In this document: one piece after another, positions 43,936 to 53,506 of the stretch
Layout: each line of letters begins with the position of its first letter
Position numbering within the stretch: the stretch's first letter is position 1
Assembly (NCBI RefSeq): GCF_902498845.1
Contig: NZ_CABVLM010000014.1
Location: 62,001 to 126,000, forward strand
Reading direction: 5' to 3'
Source: Pseudoalteromonas rhizosphaerae
Lineage (GTDB): Bacteria; Pseudomonadota; Gammaproteobacteria; Enterobacterales; Alteromonadaceae
Length of the DNA: 64,000 nucleotides
Program-made: the position numbers and the translations under genes
Notes under the pieces: model-generated
The model's database searches: none
Told to the model about the DNA's origin: nothing
Seen by the model: only the letters and a program-made list of their open reading frames with translations

Positions 43936-45453
43936 ATGACAACCACGCCAAAAGATGACACGTCCTCCCAAGCTGAGCAGGTAAGCGATACTCAAACCGT
44001 TTCCGATAGCTATAAAAATCTTCATAAACCAAGCTCTGAGTTTGCCAGTCGAGACGATTATCTCGAGCATGAACTGCAAATTATGCAGCCAAAGCGCTGG
44101 CGTCCTAACTTGCCTTTTCGGGATTACCGCTTCGAATTTGAAGACACGATTCCCGCTATGGCAGGGACAATTGGTAAAGTTGTTATGGTAGGCGCTATTG
44201 CCGCCACCTTTGCCGCACCGCTTGGTTTAAGTGACGCCTTTGTGTTAGAAAACGTACGCTATGAGTTACTCATAGTGGCTATTTTTATCATCTTGTTTTC
44301 AGGTTTTATTTTACCCACTGCTAACTTAGCGGGAACCCACGGACCACTCATTCCATTAATTCCCATTGTTGTTGCAGCAGGCGGACACCCAATGGCATTC
44401 GGGCTACTCATTGGCGCCTTAGGGTTACTGCTTGCCATCAGTAAAGGCGGCAGTTTGTTGGCACGACTAACCAGTAAAGGGGTGTGCGGCGGATTATTAC
44501 TTTACTTAGGATTCATAGGCACTATATCGCAAGTAAAGAAACTGTTTGCATGGGCTGAACAAATTCAAATGACCCACATTGCCTTCATCGTTATTTTGGC
44601 CACTATTTTACTGTACGCGCTACTCGAACATTTTAAAAAACGTTGGTTAGCTGTGCCGCTCAGCTGCCTTATTGGTGGTTTAACGGCCTTTGCCTTAGGT
44701 GCGCCGTTTGAATTTAAAACCGCCCCTGGGTTACCAAATATGAACCCTATGTATTGGTGGGGTGAAAACACCGGTTGGATGTTAGGTTTGCCGACTCTTG
44801 AAAGCTTTGTAGTCGTATTGCCCTTTGCCATACTGGCAGTGGCCATGTGGTCGCCAGACTTTTTAGGCCATCAAGTATTCCAAAAGATCAGCTACCCAAA
44901 ACGCACTGAAAAAGTGCAAATGAACATTGACGATACTATGCTCAGTGCATCAGTTAGGCAAACCTTTGGCTCTATTTTAGGTGGGTCTAACTTCACCTCA
45001 TCATGGGGCACGTATATTGTGCCTGCCGCGATTGCTAAGCGCCCTATTCCAGCTGGTGCAATTTTAACCGCACTTTTTTGTGTAATTGCAGGTATATGGG
45101 GTTATCCAATGGATCTCGCCATTTGGCAACCGGTACTGTGTGTGGCGTTAATAGTGGGTGTATTTATCCCACTGCTTGAGGCAGGTATGGAAATGACTCG
45201 CGAAGGTAAAACCACGCAATCAGCAGCTATTGTGGTATTTGCTTCAACGTTAGTAAACCCAGCGTTTGGCTGGTCACTGACCATGCTGCTCGATAACTTA
45301 GGCTTAATTGGCTGTAAAGAGCGCAGCTCTGAGCTGACCCATATGAGTCGCTGGATCATTCCGCTGTTTATGTTTGTATTATTGACCAGTGTTATGGCCA
45401 TGGTGGGCATGCTGCCAGGTATTCCAGCGTTGCTAGAAAACTTTAGGCACTAA
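43936..45453 (+). CDS. DUF3360-family membrane permease
   Basis: A 505-residue inner-membrane protein. After a polar N-terminal region (residues 1-75, including the motif LPFRDYRFEFEDTIPAMAG) come about 12 hydrophobic segments. Sequence features such as TANLAGTHGPLIPLIPIVVA and the late GSNFTSSWGTYIVP are typical of DUF3360, a group seen in Vibrio, Shewanella and Pseudoalteromonas that appears related to the NCS2/SulP transporter fold. Substrate unknown. It has a strong own terminator and no operon partner. Confidence 0.85.
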   Translation: MTTTPKDDTSSQAEQVSDTQTVSDSYKNLHKPSSEFASRDDYLEHELQIMQPKRWRPNLPFRDYRFEFEDTIPAMAGTIGKVVMVGAIAATFAAPLGLSDAFVLENVRYELLIVAIFIILFSGFILPTANLAGTHGPLIPLIPIVVAAGGHPMAFGLLIGALGLLLAISKGGSLLARLTSKGVCGGLLLYLGFIGTISQVKKLFAWAEQIQMTHIAFIVILATILLYALLEHFKKRWLAVPLSCLIGGLTAFALGAPFEFKTAPGLPNMNPMYWWGENTGWMLGLPTLESFVVVLPFAILAVAMWSPDFLGHQVFQKISYPKRTEKVQMNIDDTMLSASVRQTFGSILGGSNFTSSWGTYIVPAAIAKRPIPAGAILTALFCVIAGIWGYPMDLAIWQPVLCVALIVGVFIPLLEAGMEMTREGKTTQSAAIVVFASTLVNPAFGWSLTMLLDNLGLIGCKERSSELTHMSRWIIPLFMFVLLTSVMAMVGMLPGIPALLENFRH

Positions 45454-45455
45454 TA

Positions 45456-45498
45456 CAAAAAGGGGGGAAGCCAGTACAGCGCTTACCCCCCCTTTTTA
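45456..45498. terminator. Strong bidirectional terminator
   Basis: A-run plus a G-tract (45456-45466) pairs with a C-tract and T-run (45485-45497), extended by aagc/gctt with a one-base bulge. It lies between the convergent DUF3360 and MYG1 genes. Confidence 0.85.
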
Positions 45499-45515
45499 AT
45501 AACCGTGACTTCGTT

Positions 45516-46388
45516 TTATTCGTCTTGCAACGCCATAGCAGCAAGTTTCATGGTACTTGCAAATGATTCTGCGCCAGCGATAAACAAGCCATTGTGGCAA
45601 AACATTGCGTCATCAATGCCCGTTTGCGCTTGAAATGCAGCATCTGATAAACCAGCCCATGCTTTTGGTAGTGACTTTCTGTCTTCAAATGAACCCGGTT
45701 CAACAGGCACCGTTTGCAAAATCCATTTGCCTGAATGCGATGGATAAACCATGTATAACGCTTCTTGCGATAAAGCATGCACGGTTTTTTTCCACGGCGT
45801 ATATTGCTCTAATACAATCACTCTTGCATCATCTGCGTTATCAATCGCTTTAGCGACGATTGCTTTAGCATTAATGCCGCCACTGGCTGCTGCAATAAAA
45901 CGTGTTAAAACACGCGATGCAAATTCAACCGCCTCATCAAAACAACGATCAAAGTCACTTTCCTCTTGCCATGTTGGGTTAAACATTGAAATTGTTTGGC
46001 TAAGACTGATCCCTTTCGATACACCTTCAACATGACCGCAATCAATCGCATCAATGGTCGATACCAAACCGGCATCAACTGCATGCGCAACATCTTGGTC
46101 ACCCTGACACAGCTCTAAACCATATTTTTGCCAAATTAAACCAAATGATGAGTATGGGATGCCATTTTCACGCTCGCCGGCACCGCCACGTTGGTGATGA
46201 TCAAAACGTCCAGCAGCTGGGTCATATTCGCCGCCAACATCAATCACTATGTCAGCTTGCGCGATTAATTCTAAATCACGGGTACGTATAAGTTTAAAAG
46301 TAGGAAGAATATGCCTAAGTGCGGCGATACTAAACACATCATCCGCATGAAAATTACCGTTATGAGTTGCTACTGTTATATCATTCAT
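45516..46388 (-). CDS. MYG1-family metal-dependent hydrolase (UPF0160)
   Basis: A 290-residue protein of the MYG1 family within the DHH phosphoesterase superfamily. Metal motifs are visible: THNGNFHADDVFSIAALRHI at the start, VIDVGGEYD near residue 50, and RFDHHQRGGAG near 63 with the DHH triad. Eukaryotic MYG1 is a 3'-5' exonuclease; the bacterial role is not known. The C-terminal GWAGLSDAAFQ-like region (KAWAGLSDAAF) and IFC-type FCHNGLFIAGA motif complete the family. No strong ribosome site precedes the ATG. Confidence 0.92.
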   Translation of the reverse strand: MNDITVATHNGNFHADDVFSIAALRHILPTFKLIRTRDLELIAQADIVIDVGGEYDPAAGRFDHHQRGGAGERENGIPYSSFGLIWQKYGLELCQGDQDVAHAVDAGLVSTIDAIDCGHVEGVSKGISLSQTISMFNPTWQEESDFDRCFDEAVEFASRVLTRFIAAASGGINAKAIVAKAIDNADDARVIVLEQYTPWKKTVHALSQEALYMVYPSHSGKWILQTVPVEPGSFEDRKSLPKAWAGLSDAAFQAQTGIDDAMFCHNGLFIAGAESFASTMKLAAMALQDE

Positions 46389-46722
46389 TTATTTAATATC
46401 ATTTTAGAAAGGAGTAAGAAGACGGCGAAATTTAAACTGATCCGTTAGCACAAAATAGATAAGTCAAAATTACAAGCACAACAGTATACGCTATCGGCGA
46501 GCAGCCCACAAAAACAGTGAACCACTTTGTGGTAATTAATCGTCTAGAGGAAGATAAGCGACAGTAATAACAAAGCAACAGTAGATTGATGGTAAAAACA
46601 TAACCAATCCATACATGAACTGTCTTCAGTAAAACTTTCTCCTCGAGCGATACCTCAGTCTTTGCTAAATAAAATTGCCGAACCCACGGCCATTAAACTA
46701 AGTATATTATTTAAAGAGCAAG
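46389..46722. other. Intergenic region, 334 bases
   Basis: No open frame. It contains the MYG1 promoter side and the 3' end of the MscS gene transcript. AT-rich and without clear hairpins. Confidence 0.4.
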
Positions 46723-47814
46723 TTAAATAATATTGTTGCCTTGCTCAGGATCGCGAGAGCGCTCAGCTTGTTCACGAATTTCATCAGCATCACTGCTCAC
46801 ATCATCAATATCAGCATCCAGATGCGCAATCGGTTTGACTTTTTGATCTTGCGTAGTGGGTTGTTCCGGAGTCTTTTGTGCTTGCTCACTTGCCGGTGCA
46901 TTTAAAATAATCCGTTCACGAGCATCATCAGGCATACTAATACCATGCGCGTTAAAGCTATTAACCATTTCACGCATCAATTGCGACGCTACCTTAACCG
47001 GGCTGTTTTGCTCACTATTAACCCAAAAGTAAATACTGAGATTGATAGTGGCTGAGCCTAATTCATCAAGTAACACCTGTGGGGCCGGATCTTTTAGCAC
47101 AGCAGCTTGTTTATCCATTAAACTCAGCGCTAACTGCTGAGTGTTACGTATATCGTTATCGTAACCTATGCCTATTTTATAGTGACCGCGCATTTTCGGA
47201 TTAGCAGTAAGGTTTTTAATCACATTTTTATAAACAGTCGCATTAGGTATTTGAATATGATTACCATCAAAATCAACTAATGTGGTCGCCCGCGCAGTGA
47301 CCTTTTTTACTACCCCTAAGCAGCCATCGACTTCAATAACATCATCAATACGAAAAGGACGTTGCACACTTAATAGCATGCTCGATATAAAGTTCTCTGC
47401 AATATCACGAAATGCAAAACCTAAGATTAGCCCGACTAATCCAGTTCCGCTCATTATCGCCACGGCAAATTCACTTAAGCCTGCTAAGCGTAAAAATAAA
47501 TAAACTCCAAACAAAATGATCACAGTACTAATAAAGCGACGAGCAACAACATGCAATAACCGCCTTTCACTTACATAGCCAATAGGTTTCACTAATAAAT
47601 AAGACACAGGCTTTGCTAAAAAATAGCACACGATTATTGCTGCTATACCTAAAGTGAGAGCGGGTAACATTTGCCAAGCACTTTGTAAAAAATGCGCAAT
47701 TTGTGAGTTTATACCTTGCCAAGATACTGGCGCTAAAGGATCCGCGTTGGTACTCGTTGTTTGTATTTTTAATGCGCTAATAATTTGATTATTAATACTA
47801 TTCATTATTTCCAT
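46723..47814 (-). CDS. MscS-family mechanosensitive channel
   Basis: A 363-residue channel protein. Three transmembrane helices (about residues 40-62, 90-112 and 115-140) lead into the MscS pore helix and beta domain (GTGLVGLILGFAFRDIAENF, then VEVDGCLGVVKKVTARATTL-type segment). The cytoplasmic vestibule runs to about 310. The last 50 residues are polar and rich in Gln, Pro, Asp and Glu, and lack obvious structure. Such channels release solutes on osmotic downshock. A second in-frame ATG three codons in (47803-47805) may be used instead. Divergent from the YihY gene. Confidence 0.93.
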   Translation of the reverse strand: MEIMNSINNQIISALKIQTTSTNADPLAPVSWQGINSQIAHFLQSAWQMLPALTLGIAAIIVCYFLAKPVSYLLVKPIGYVSERRLLHVVARRFISTVIILFGVYLFLRLAGLSEFAVAIMSGTGLVGLILGFAFRDIAENFISSMLLSVQRPFRIDDVIEVDGCLGVVKKVTARATTLVDFDGNHIQIPNATVYKNVIKNLTANPKMRGHYKIGIGYDNDIRNTQQLALSLMDKQAAVLKDPAPQVLLDELGSATINLSIYFWVNSEQNSPVKVASQLMREMVNSFNAHGISMPDDARERIILNAPASEQAQKTPEQPTTQDQKVKPIAHLDADIDDVSSDADEIREQAERSRDPEQGNNII

Positions 47815-47950
47815 ATGTAACTCATGCGCTCTTTATTGATGAAACCATTAATTCTGTAGAAGCAAATTAAACGCCAACTTAAGCTGGCAAGCACCTTGCA
47901 CCTTAACTTCTAATAAATAGTGACTAATAACCATCAGCAAGGAATAAAAT

Positions 47951-48931
47951 ATGGCACATAAACCACGTGGCTACACAGCAGATAAACCAACCGAGATCCC
48001 CTTGCTGGGCTGGTGGGATATCAGCAAGCGGGTATACCAAAGTATGTCGCAAGATAACTTATCCTTTGTTGCCGCTGGTGTCGCCTTTTACGCATTACTC
48101 GCTATTTTTCCAGCACTGGCAGCCTGTGTTTCGCTGTATGCTTATTTCGCCTCTACGGCGGATGTTAGTGAACAGATTAGTAAGTTTATTACTTTATTGC
48201 CACCGAGCAGCCGAGAAATCGTTCTACAACAGGTATCTGAAGTTACCCAACAATCACAAAAAGTGTTAAGTGTTAGTGCAATAAGCACGTTGTTATTAAC
48301 CACATGGAGTAGCAGTAAGGGCTGCCAAGCACTGATCACAGCCTGCAATATTACCTACCATGAGCAAACCAAAAGGCAGTTTTTCAAAGCGCTTTTAGTG
48401 CGCTTTCTATTCTCTATTGGCGCTATATTGGTCGCAGTAATCGCATTATTAATCATTGGTATATTGCCTATCGCACTCAATATTGTTGGTCTAGAAAACA
48501 GTATCGATACGGTGATCAAATTACTCACTTGGCTGTTACTAGCAGCGACTTTTCATTTTGCTTTAGCTTTTGTATATCGTTATGCACCCCATAGAAAAGC
48601 GGCAAAGTGGCGTTGGGTTACAACTGGTTCAGTTATGGCGACAGGACTTTGGATCATCGCATCATTAGGGTTTTCATATTATGTGTCACAGTTTGCTTCA
48701 TACAATGAGACCTATGGTTCGTTAGGAGGGGTCGTGATCATGTTGATGTGGTTGTATATCAGCGCCTATATTATTATTTTTGGCGCTGCGATTAATGCCA
48801 GCACAGAACAACAAACCATGGTTGATAGCACCGTAGGACCTGCACATCAGTCTGGCAATCGCGGGGCTTTTGTAGCGGATAACCTAACGAAAAAACAAAA
48901 ATCAGAACGTTCTGTTAAAACGAATGAATAG
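47951..48931 (+). CDS. YihY/BrkB-family inner-membrane protein
   Basis: A 326-residue protein with six transmembrane helices of the YihY/BrkB family (PF03631). Family landmarks are DNLSFVAAGVAFYALLAIFP near residue 36, TTWSSSKGCQALITACNITY near 115 and YGSLGGVVIMLMWLYISAYI near 255. Once described as RNase BN in E. coli by error, the family has no proven function. The polar C-terminus is lysine-rich. The Shine-Dalgarno AAGGA lies 7 bases before the ATG. Confidence 0.9.
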   Translation: MAHKPRGYTADKPTEIPLLGWWDISKRVYQSMSQDNLSFVAAGVAFYALLAIFPALAACVSLYAYFASTADVSEQISKFITLLPPSSREIVLQQVSEVTQQSQKVLSVSAISTLLLTTWSSSKGCQALITACNITYHEQTKRQFFKALLVRFLFSIGAILVAVIALLIIGILPIALNIVGLENSIDTVIKLLTWLLLAATFHFALAFVYRYAPHRKAAKWRWVTTGSVMATGLWIIASLGFSYYVSQFASYNETYGSLGGVVIMLMWLYISAYIIIFGAAINASTEQQTMVDSTVGPAHQSGNRGAFVADNLTKKQKSERSVKTNE

Positions 48932-49002
48932 TGCTATTTTTACCCATGGTTGTTTAATTTTATTGTGTTTAAATAATACCATACAAGATTCGGAGCAAAG
49001 CA

Positions 49003-49845
49003 ATGAAAGTAATAAAGCAACTCAATAGCCATGCAACCCAAGATGGTGATGGCGTAAATATTAGCCGGATACCAGGCTTTGATGGTAAGCATTTAGATCC
49101 TTTTTTAATGATCGACGAATTAAAATCCGACGATCACAGTGACTTTATGGGTGGGTTTCCTGCCCACCCGCATCGTGGTATCGAAACCTTTACCTACATT
49201 ATTAAAGGCGGTTTTGAACACCAAGATCAAATGGGCAATAAAAAAGCTATTCGCGCAGGTGACGTGCAATGGATGAGTACCGGCTTTGGCGTTATCCATA
49301 GCGAAATGCCACTTGCCGATGCGATTGAGGGGATGCATGGCTTTCAAATTTGGCTCAATATGCCAAGCACTGAAAAGCTCAGAGCACCGAAATATCAAGA
49401 TACTACTGAGCACCCTGCACCTGAACATAAAAATAGTCAAGGTGTTGAACTAAAAGCACTGGCTGGCAGTTGGCAATTTGACCAGCAAACTCAGGTTTCA
49501 AGCCTACAAGAACTAGCAGCCAATGGCATGCTAGCAGATGTAACATTACCTGTAGGCACTGAGTTTGACCACCCACCTCTGATACAAAGCAAGGTGATGA
49601 TTTATATTCATACCGGCTCTATCAACACCGAACAAGGTGGTCCAGTAATGGCTGGCAGCCTACTTATTTTAGAGTCCGGTAGTGATATTAAATTTAGCTC
49701 GCAAAGCGGCGCTGGGGTACTTATTTTAGCCGGTGATCCGCTTAATGAACCTATTGCTCACATGGGCCCGTTTGTGATGAATACGCAAGCTCAATTACGA
49801 GAAGCAATTAGTGATTACCAAAGCGGTAAATTTGGTAGCTTTTAA
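49003..49845 (+). CDS. Pirin-family bicupin protein
   Basis: A 280-residue pirin. The N-terminal cupin carries the iron ligands in GGFPAHPHRGIETFTYIIKG and the DVQWMSTGFGVIHSEMP segment. These give the His-His-His-Glu site seen in E. coli YhhW, which has quercetinase activity. The C-terminal cupin is present but lacks metal ligands, as usual. It precedes a glutathionyl-hydroquinone reductase gene by 21 bases, and both deal with quinones or phenolics, so a quinone-detoxification operon is likely. Confidence 0.93.
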   Translation: MKVIKQLNSHATQDGDGVNISRIPGFDGKHLDPFLMIDELKSDDHSDFMGGFPAHPHRGIETFTYIIKGGFEHQDQMGNKKAIRAGDVQWMSTGFGVIHSEMPLADAIEGMHGFQIWLNMPSTEKLRAPKYQDTTEHPAPEHKNSQGVELKALAGSWQFDQQTQVSSLQELAANGMLADVTLPVGTEFDHPPLIQSKVMIYIHTGSINTEQGGPVMAGSLLILESGSDIKFSSQSGAGVLILAGDPLNEPIAHMGPFVMNTQAQLREAISDYQSGKFGSF

Positions 49846-49866
49846 AACACGATATAGGAGTCAATT

Positions 49867-50838
49867 ATGGGATTACTAGTCAACGGTAAATGGCAAGATA
49901 AATGGTACGACACCGATAAAAGCGATGGTGAGTTTAAACGCGAGTCTGCACAATTACGTAACTGGATAACCAAAGATGGCAGCGCAGGCCCAACTGGTGA
50001 GGCGGGCTTTAAGGCACAGAAAGGCCGTTATCATTTATATGTTTCATTAGCCTGCCCATGGGCGCACCGCACCTTGATTTTTAGAAAATTAAAAGGCCTT
50101 GAAGACTATATTGATGTCTCTGTGGTTAGCCCAGATATGTTAGATAACGGTTGGACGTTTGATAAAAACAACCACAGCACTGGAGATGCACTTTTTGATA
50201 AGCAATTTATGCATCAAATATACACCGAAAATAAAGCAGATTATTCCGGAAGAGTAACTGTGCCTGTGCTTTGGGATAAACAGCAAAATAAAATAGTCAG
50301 TAATGAATCTGCTGAAATCATTCGCATGTTTAACAGCGCCTTTAATGATTTAACTGGCAATAAACTAGACTTTTACCCAAATAACTTGCACGCTGAAATC
50401 GATGCAATTAATGAGCTGGTGTACAACAACATTAATAATGGCGTGTATCGTACTGGGTTTGCGACCACTCAAAAAGCCTATGAAGAGGCATTTAATGACT
50501 TATTCACTGCATTAGACAAAGTCGAAAGTATTTTACTCAAGCAGCGCTATTTGGTGGGCAACACCCTAACAGAAGCAGATTGGCGATTATTTACCACGCT
50601 AATACGCTTTGACAGTGTGTATGTTGGGCATTTTAAATGTAATCTGCGTACTATCGAAAATTACCCGGCACTGAGTGAATACTTACGTGAGCTTTATCAA
50701 GTTGCTGGCGTTAAAGAAACCGTTGATTTTTATCATATCAAACGACATTATTATTTTAGTCATACCATGATCAACCCAACGCAAATCGTCCCTAAAGGGC
50801 CCAATATTGATTACGCTCGCGAGCATAATCGCGGTTAA
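49867..50838 (+). CDS. yqjG: Glutathionyl-hydroquinone reductase (YqjG/ECM4 type)
   Basis: A 323-residue Xi-class glutathione transferase that reduces glutathionyl-hydroquinones. The catalytic cysteine is C63 in the motif ACPWAHRTL, at the same residue number as E. coli YqjG. The helical GST C-terminal domain carries LVGNTLTEADWRLFTTLIRF, and the Xi-specific end is HYYFSHTMINPTQIVPKGP. The Shine-Dalgarno AGGAG is 7 bases upstream. It is in an operon with a pirin gene. A strong terminator follows. Confidence 0.95.
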   Translation: MGLLVNGKWQDKWYDTDKSDGEFKRESAQLRNWITKDGSAGPTGEAGFKAQKGRYHLYVSLACPWAHRTLIFRKLKGLEDYIDVSVVSPDMLDNGWTFDKNNHSTGDALFDKQFMHQIYTENKADYSGRVTVPVLWDKQQNKIVSNESAEIIRMFNSAFNDLTGNKLDFYPNNLHAEIDAINELVYNNINNGVYRTGFATTQKAYEEAFNDLFTALDKVESILLKQRYLVGNTLTEADWRLFTTLIRFDSVYVGHFKCNLRTIENYPALSEYLRELYQVAGVKETVDFYHIKRHYYFSHTMINPTQIVPKGPNIDYAREHNRG

Positions 50839-50847
50839 CCAATTTAT

Positions 50848-50875
50848 ACTACCCCTGCAAAATGGCAGGGGTAGT
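50848..50875 (+). terminator. Terminator of the pirin-yqjG operon
   Basis: Exact 11-base arms actacccctgc and gcaggggtagt close a 6-base loop. T-rich sequence follows. Confidence 0.85.
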
Positions 50876-50928
50876 TTAGGCCTTTTTATAACCACCACAA
50901 ATCACAATAATGCCTTTTAAAGCTTTGA

Positions 50929-51504
50929 TCACCACTGTATTTCATTGATAATATAACCAAAATAACTTTTTTCACCGACCAGATTTACTCTTTTATTCTT
51001 GAGCGTTAATAATTCAGCTTTATCTAAATACCATCTTATTGAATGTGTTTCTTCACTTGTTAAATCGGAAAACTTTAATTCTACGCAGTGCGGCTCATAG
51101 TCACTACTACATGTTGTTGCCTCAACTAATAAATATTCTTGCGACCAATACTCAGCCAATTGATAATTTGCCCATAACTGTATTGGGATATTAATGAATG
51201 TCCAAAAGTAAAAGTAAATAAACACTGGACTAAAAAGCAGCGTAAAATACTTAACTAAACGCCCCTCAGCAATAAAATGCTCATCTAAGCTTTCCTTCAC
51301 TTGAGCAAAATTCTTATACTGACTCAAAAGGTAACCAATCGTCAGCACTGTCAGCGAGGGTAAAACCCATTTTAAAATAAAATTGTAATTAGCATTAGGG
51401 ATAAATGCGGGATCCACACTTTCATACCAGATGAAAAAACCACAAGGCATAAAACAGGTAATCAATAATATTAAAATAATCCAAAAAAGCTGAGGTTTTG
51501 CCAT
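50929..51504 (-). CDS. Two- to three-helix membrane protein of unknown function
   Basis: A 191-residue protein I do not recognise. Hydrophobic segments lie at about residues 7-27 (FWIILILLITCFMPCGFFIW), 44-62 (ILKWVLPSLTVLTIGYLL) and 90-108 (YFTLLFSPVFIYFYFWTFIN). A C-terminal soluble domain of about 75 residues follows (YLLVEATTCSSDYEPHCVEL, TSEETHSIRWYLDKAELLTL) with two cysteines close together. No enzymatic motif. It lies 97 bases beyond the LytTR gene on the same strand, so it could be a tail gene of that operon, but nothing else ties it to beta-glucans. Confidence 0.7.
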   Translation of the reverse strand: MAKPQLFWIILILLITCFMPCGFFIWYESVDPAFIPNANYNFILKWVLPSLTVLTIGYLLSQYKNFAQVKESLDEHFIAEGRLVKYFTLLFSPVFIYFYFWTFINIPIQLWANYQLAEYWSQEYLLVEATTCSSDYEPHCVELKFSDLTSEETHSIRWYLDKAELLTLKNKRVNLVGEKSYFGYIINEIQW

Positions 51505-51601
51505 AGAAATTGAAAGTCCTTATAATTTATGACCTGAGATAGCGTAACAAATGCCTATTATACAAACTGTTGCAGTTATAGTTTAATACTCTCAATATTT
51601 A

Positions 51602-52393
51602 TTATTTGAACAAACTCTTTAAATTTTTACTATAAGTACGACTGACTTTAAGTGTTTTACCACTTTGTAATACAGCCGTGTATTCAGAGTTTCTAAGTGG
51701 GTTAAGTTGCTTTATATGGCTTAAATTTACAATCGTTGATTTATGTATTCGCAGGAAATCTTCAGGCAAGGTGTTTTTTTCAAGCTCTTTTAAACGCGCA
51801 CGCATTACGTGTGTTTCAGCAGGTGTGTGTACACACATATAATCCCCCGCCGCATCAATCCATAAAATATCTTTAAACGGGATAATTTGAATCGGGTTTT
51901 TAGCATCTTGAATAACTAAATTCTCAGCTTCAAACTTATAGTCAGAGTTACCCGTAACCTCTACTTCTTGAGCGTCACTGTTAACTAGTGATTGGTGAAC
52001 TTCAATAAGTTTGGTTTTTCCGTTTAGCTTTTGGGTTTTAATAACTCTTTCAATAGCTTCTGCAAGGCGAGCTAACTTAACGGGCTTAAGTAAATAATCC
52101 AGAGCCCTCACCTCAAAAGCTTTAACAGCATGTTGATGAAATGCCGTAACAAAGATAACCGCAGGGCAGCTCTCTGGTTGAAAATGTTTAATTAATTCAA
52201 AACCTGACTTTGTTGGCATTTCTATATCTAGAAACACTAAATCTACATCATATTCGTTAAGTACTTTAATTGCTTCATCAACACTTTGTGCACTGCCAAT
52301 CACTTCAATTTCAGCAAAGGCTTCTAAGCGAATACGCAAACCTTCAATAGCACTGTATTCGTCATCAACGAGCAACGTTTTTAATTGAATCAT
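51602..52393 (-). CDS. LytTR-family response regulator
   Basis: A 263-residue regulator. The receiver domain (residues 3-120) has the acidic pocket LLVDDEYSA, the phosphoacceptor Asp56 in DLVFLDIEMP and the lysine in YLLKPVKLA. A linker leads to a LytTR DNA-binding domain (about 165-262: IPFKDILWIDAAGDYMCVHT, then FLRIHKSTIVNLSHIKQLNP). Its start overlaps the stop of the kinase gene (ATGA), so the two make a matched pair. LytTR proteins bind direct repeats of about 9 bases; a candidate lies upstream of the receptor gene at the head of this locus. Confidence 0.95.
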   Translation of the reverse strand: MIQLKTLLVDDEYSAIEGLRIRLEAFAEIEVIGSAQSVDEAIKVLNEYDVDLVFLDIEMPTKSGFELIKHFQPESCPAVIFVTAFHQHAVKAFEVRALDYLLKPVKLARLAEAIERVIKTQKLNGKTKLIEVHQSLVNSDAQEVEVTGNSDYKFEAENLVIQDAKNPIQIIPFKDILWIDAAGDYMCVHTPAETHVMRARLKELEKNTLPEDFLRIHKSTIVNLSHIKQLNPLRNSEYTAVLQSGKTLKVSRTYSKNLKSLFK

Positions 52394-53445
52394 GATTGCA
52401 AACCATTAATTGGAAGAGAGATACAAAACCACGCACCACCGGTAGTCGCATTGCCTTTTTCAATTCGGTGACTATTACCATATATTAATTTTAAGCGTTG
52501 CTCACAATTAGCCAAGCCGATGCCTCTTTTGGTTTTTTTATTATCATCAAAGCCTTTACCAGTATCAGCAACTTTAATGAGCAATGCGGATTTTGTTTTT
52601 TCAACATTAATGGTGATCACCATTTTTTGATCTGCTCGCATACCATGTTTTAACGCGTTTTCTACCAATGGTTGAATTAATAAAGAAGGTATTAATAAAT
52701 CGTTGCATGGTTCATCAACGCTAATATTAACCTCTAGCTTGTCAGCAAATCGGCATTGTTCAATATCTAAGTAGGTTCTTAACATTGCAATTTCTTCTTT
52801 GATAGCTACTTTTTCAAGTGGGTCGGTATATAAACTATGGCGCAATAAGTCACATAGTTTTTCAAGCATGTTTACTGCCTGCAAGCTTTCTTTTTTCAAT
52901 ATTAACGTGCAAATAGCGTTAATACTATTGAACATAAAATGCGGGTTAAGCTGATATCGAAGCATTTTTAGCTGTGACTCTTTGGCTAAATGGGTTGCTT
53001 CTGCGGCTTTTTGAGTTTGCTCAAGATTATCTAAATAAATTTTGATCCCGTAATAAAAGGCAGTCCATGTTGAAAGCATGGTTAACGAGGCTGACGTCCA
53101 TGTACCAAAGTCAAACCATGACATTGAAAGCCACCAGTTACCATATAACCACTGCAAGGAAATCCATTTAATTTGCGTCCAGAGTAATGTTGCAATTAGA
53201 AGCAGCATAATACGTAACGCGACTTTAACTTTGAGCTCTTGCTGACTAAAACAGTTGTAAAATCGTCTTAACGTTAAAGTGATCAAAAAGCCACACGCTA
53301 CATCAATAATTAAATGCGGTATATGTATTGTCCATGGCTCTTCGCTTGGTATTTTTATCATTAATTCGGTCAGCATTGCATAGACAATCCAACCACAACT
53401 TTGGAATAACCAGAACAACTGACTTCTAGGGTTATTACTATTCAC
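52390..53445 (-). CDS. LytS-type sensor histidine kinase
   Basis: A 351-residue inner-membrane kinase of the LytS/YehU class. Four transmembrane segments occupy residues about 10-30, 45-62, 75-95 and 112-136 with no large periplasmic domain. A coiled coil follows, then the His_kinase domain with H169 (RYQLNPHFMFNSINAICTLI). The ATPase domain has LLIQPLVENALKHGM and ADTGKGFDDNKK. The start is a GTG (53443-53445) with a poor ribosome site. A 13-base hairpin separates it from the GH3 gene. Signal is unknown; without a sensor domain it may sense through its membrane helices or a partner. Confidence 0.93.
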   Translation of the reverse strand: MNSNNPRSQLFWLFQSCGWIVYAMLTELMIKIPSEEPWTIHIPHLIIDVACGFLITLTLRRFYNCFSQQELKVKVALRIMLLLIATLLWTQIKWISLQWLYGNWWLSMSWFDFGTWTSASLTMLSTWTAFYYGIKIYLDNLEQTQKAAEATHLAKESQLKMLRYQLNPHFMFNSINAICTLILKKESLQAVNMLEKLCDLLRHSLYTDPLEKVAIKEEIAMLRTYLDIEQCRFADKLEVNISVDEPCNDLLIPSLLIQPLVENALKHGMRADQKMVITINVEKTKSALLIKVADTGKGFDDNKKTKRGIGLANCEQRLKLIYGNSHRIEKGNATTGGAWFCISLPINGLQS

Positions 53446-53466
53446 ATTATTAAATCCAATGTTATA

Positions 53467-53497
53467 GGCTGTTGATTAATAAACGTTAATCAACAGC
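53467..53497 (-). other. Intercistronic hairpin between the GH3 and kinase genes
   Basis: Exact 13-base arms ggctgttgattaa and ttaatcaacagcc enclose a 6-base loop, 10 bases after the GH3 stop and 22 bases before the kinase GTG. There is no T-run on the minus strand, so it more likely stabilises the upstream message or reduces read-through than fully terminates. Confidence 0.7.
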
Positions 53498-53506
53498 CAT
53501 AGGGTA

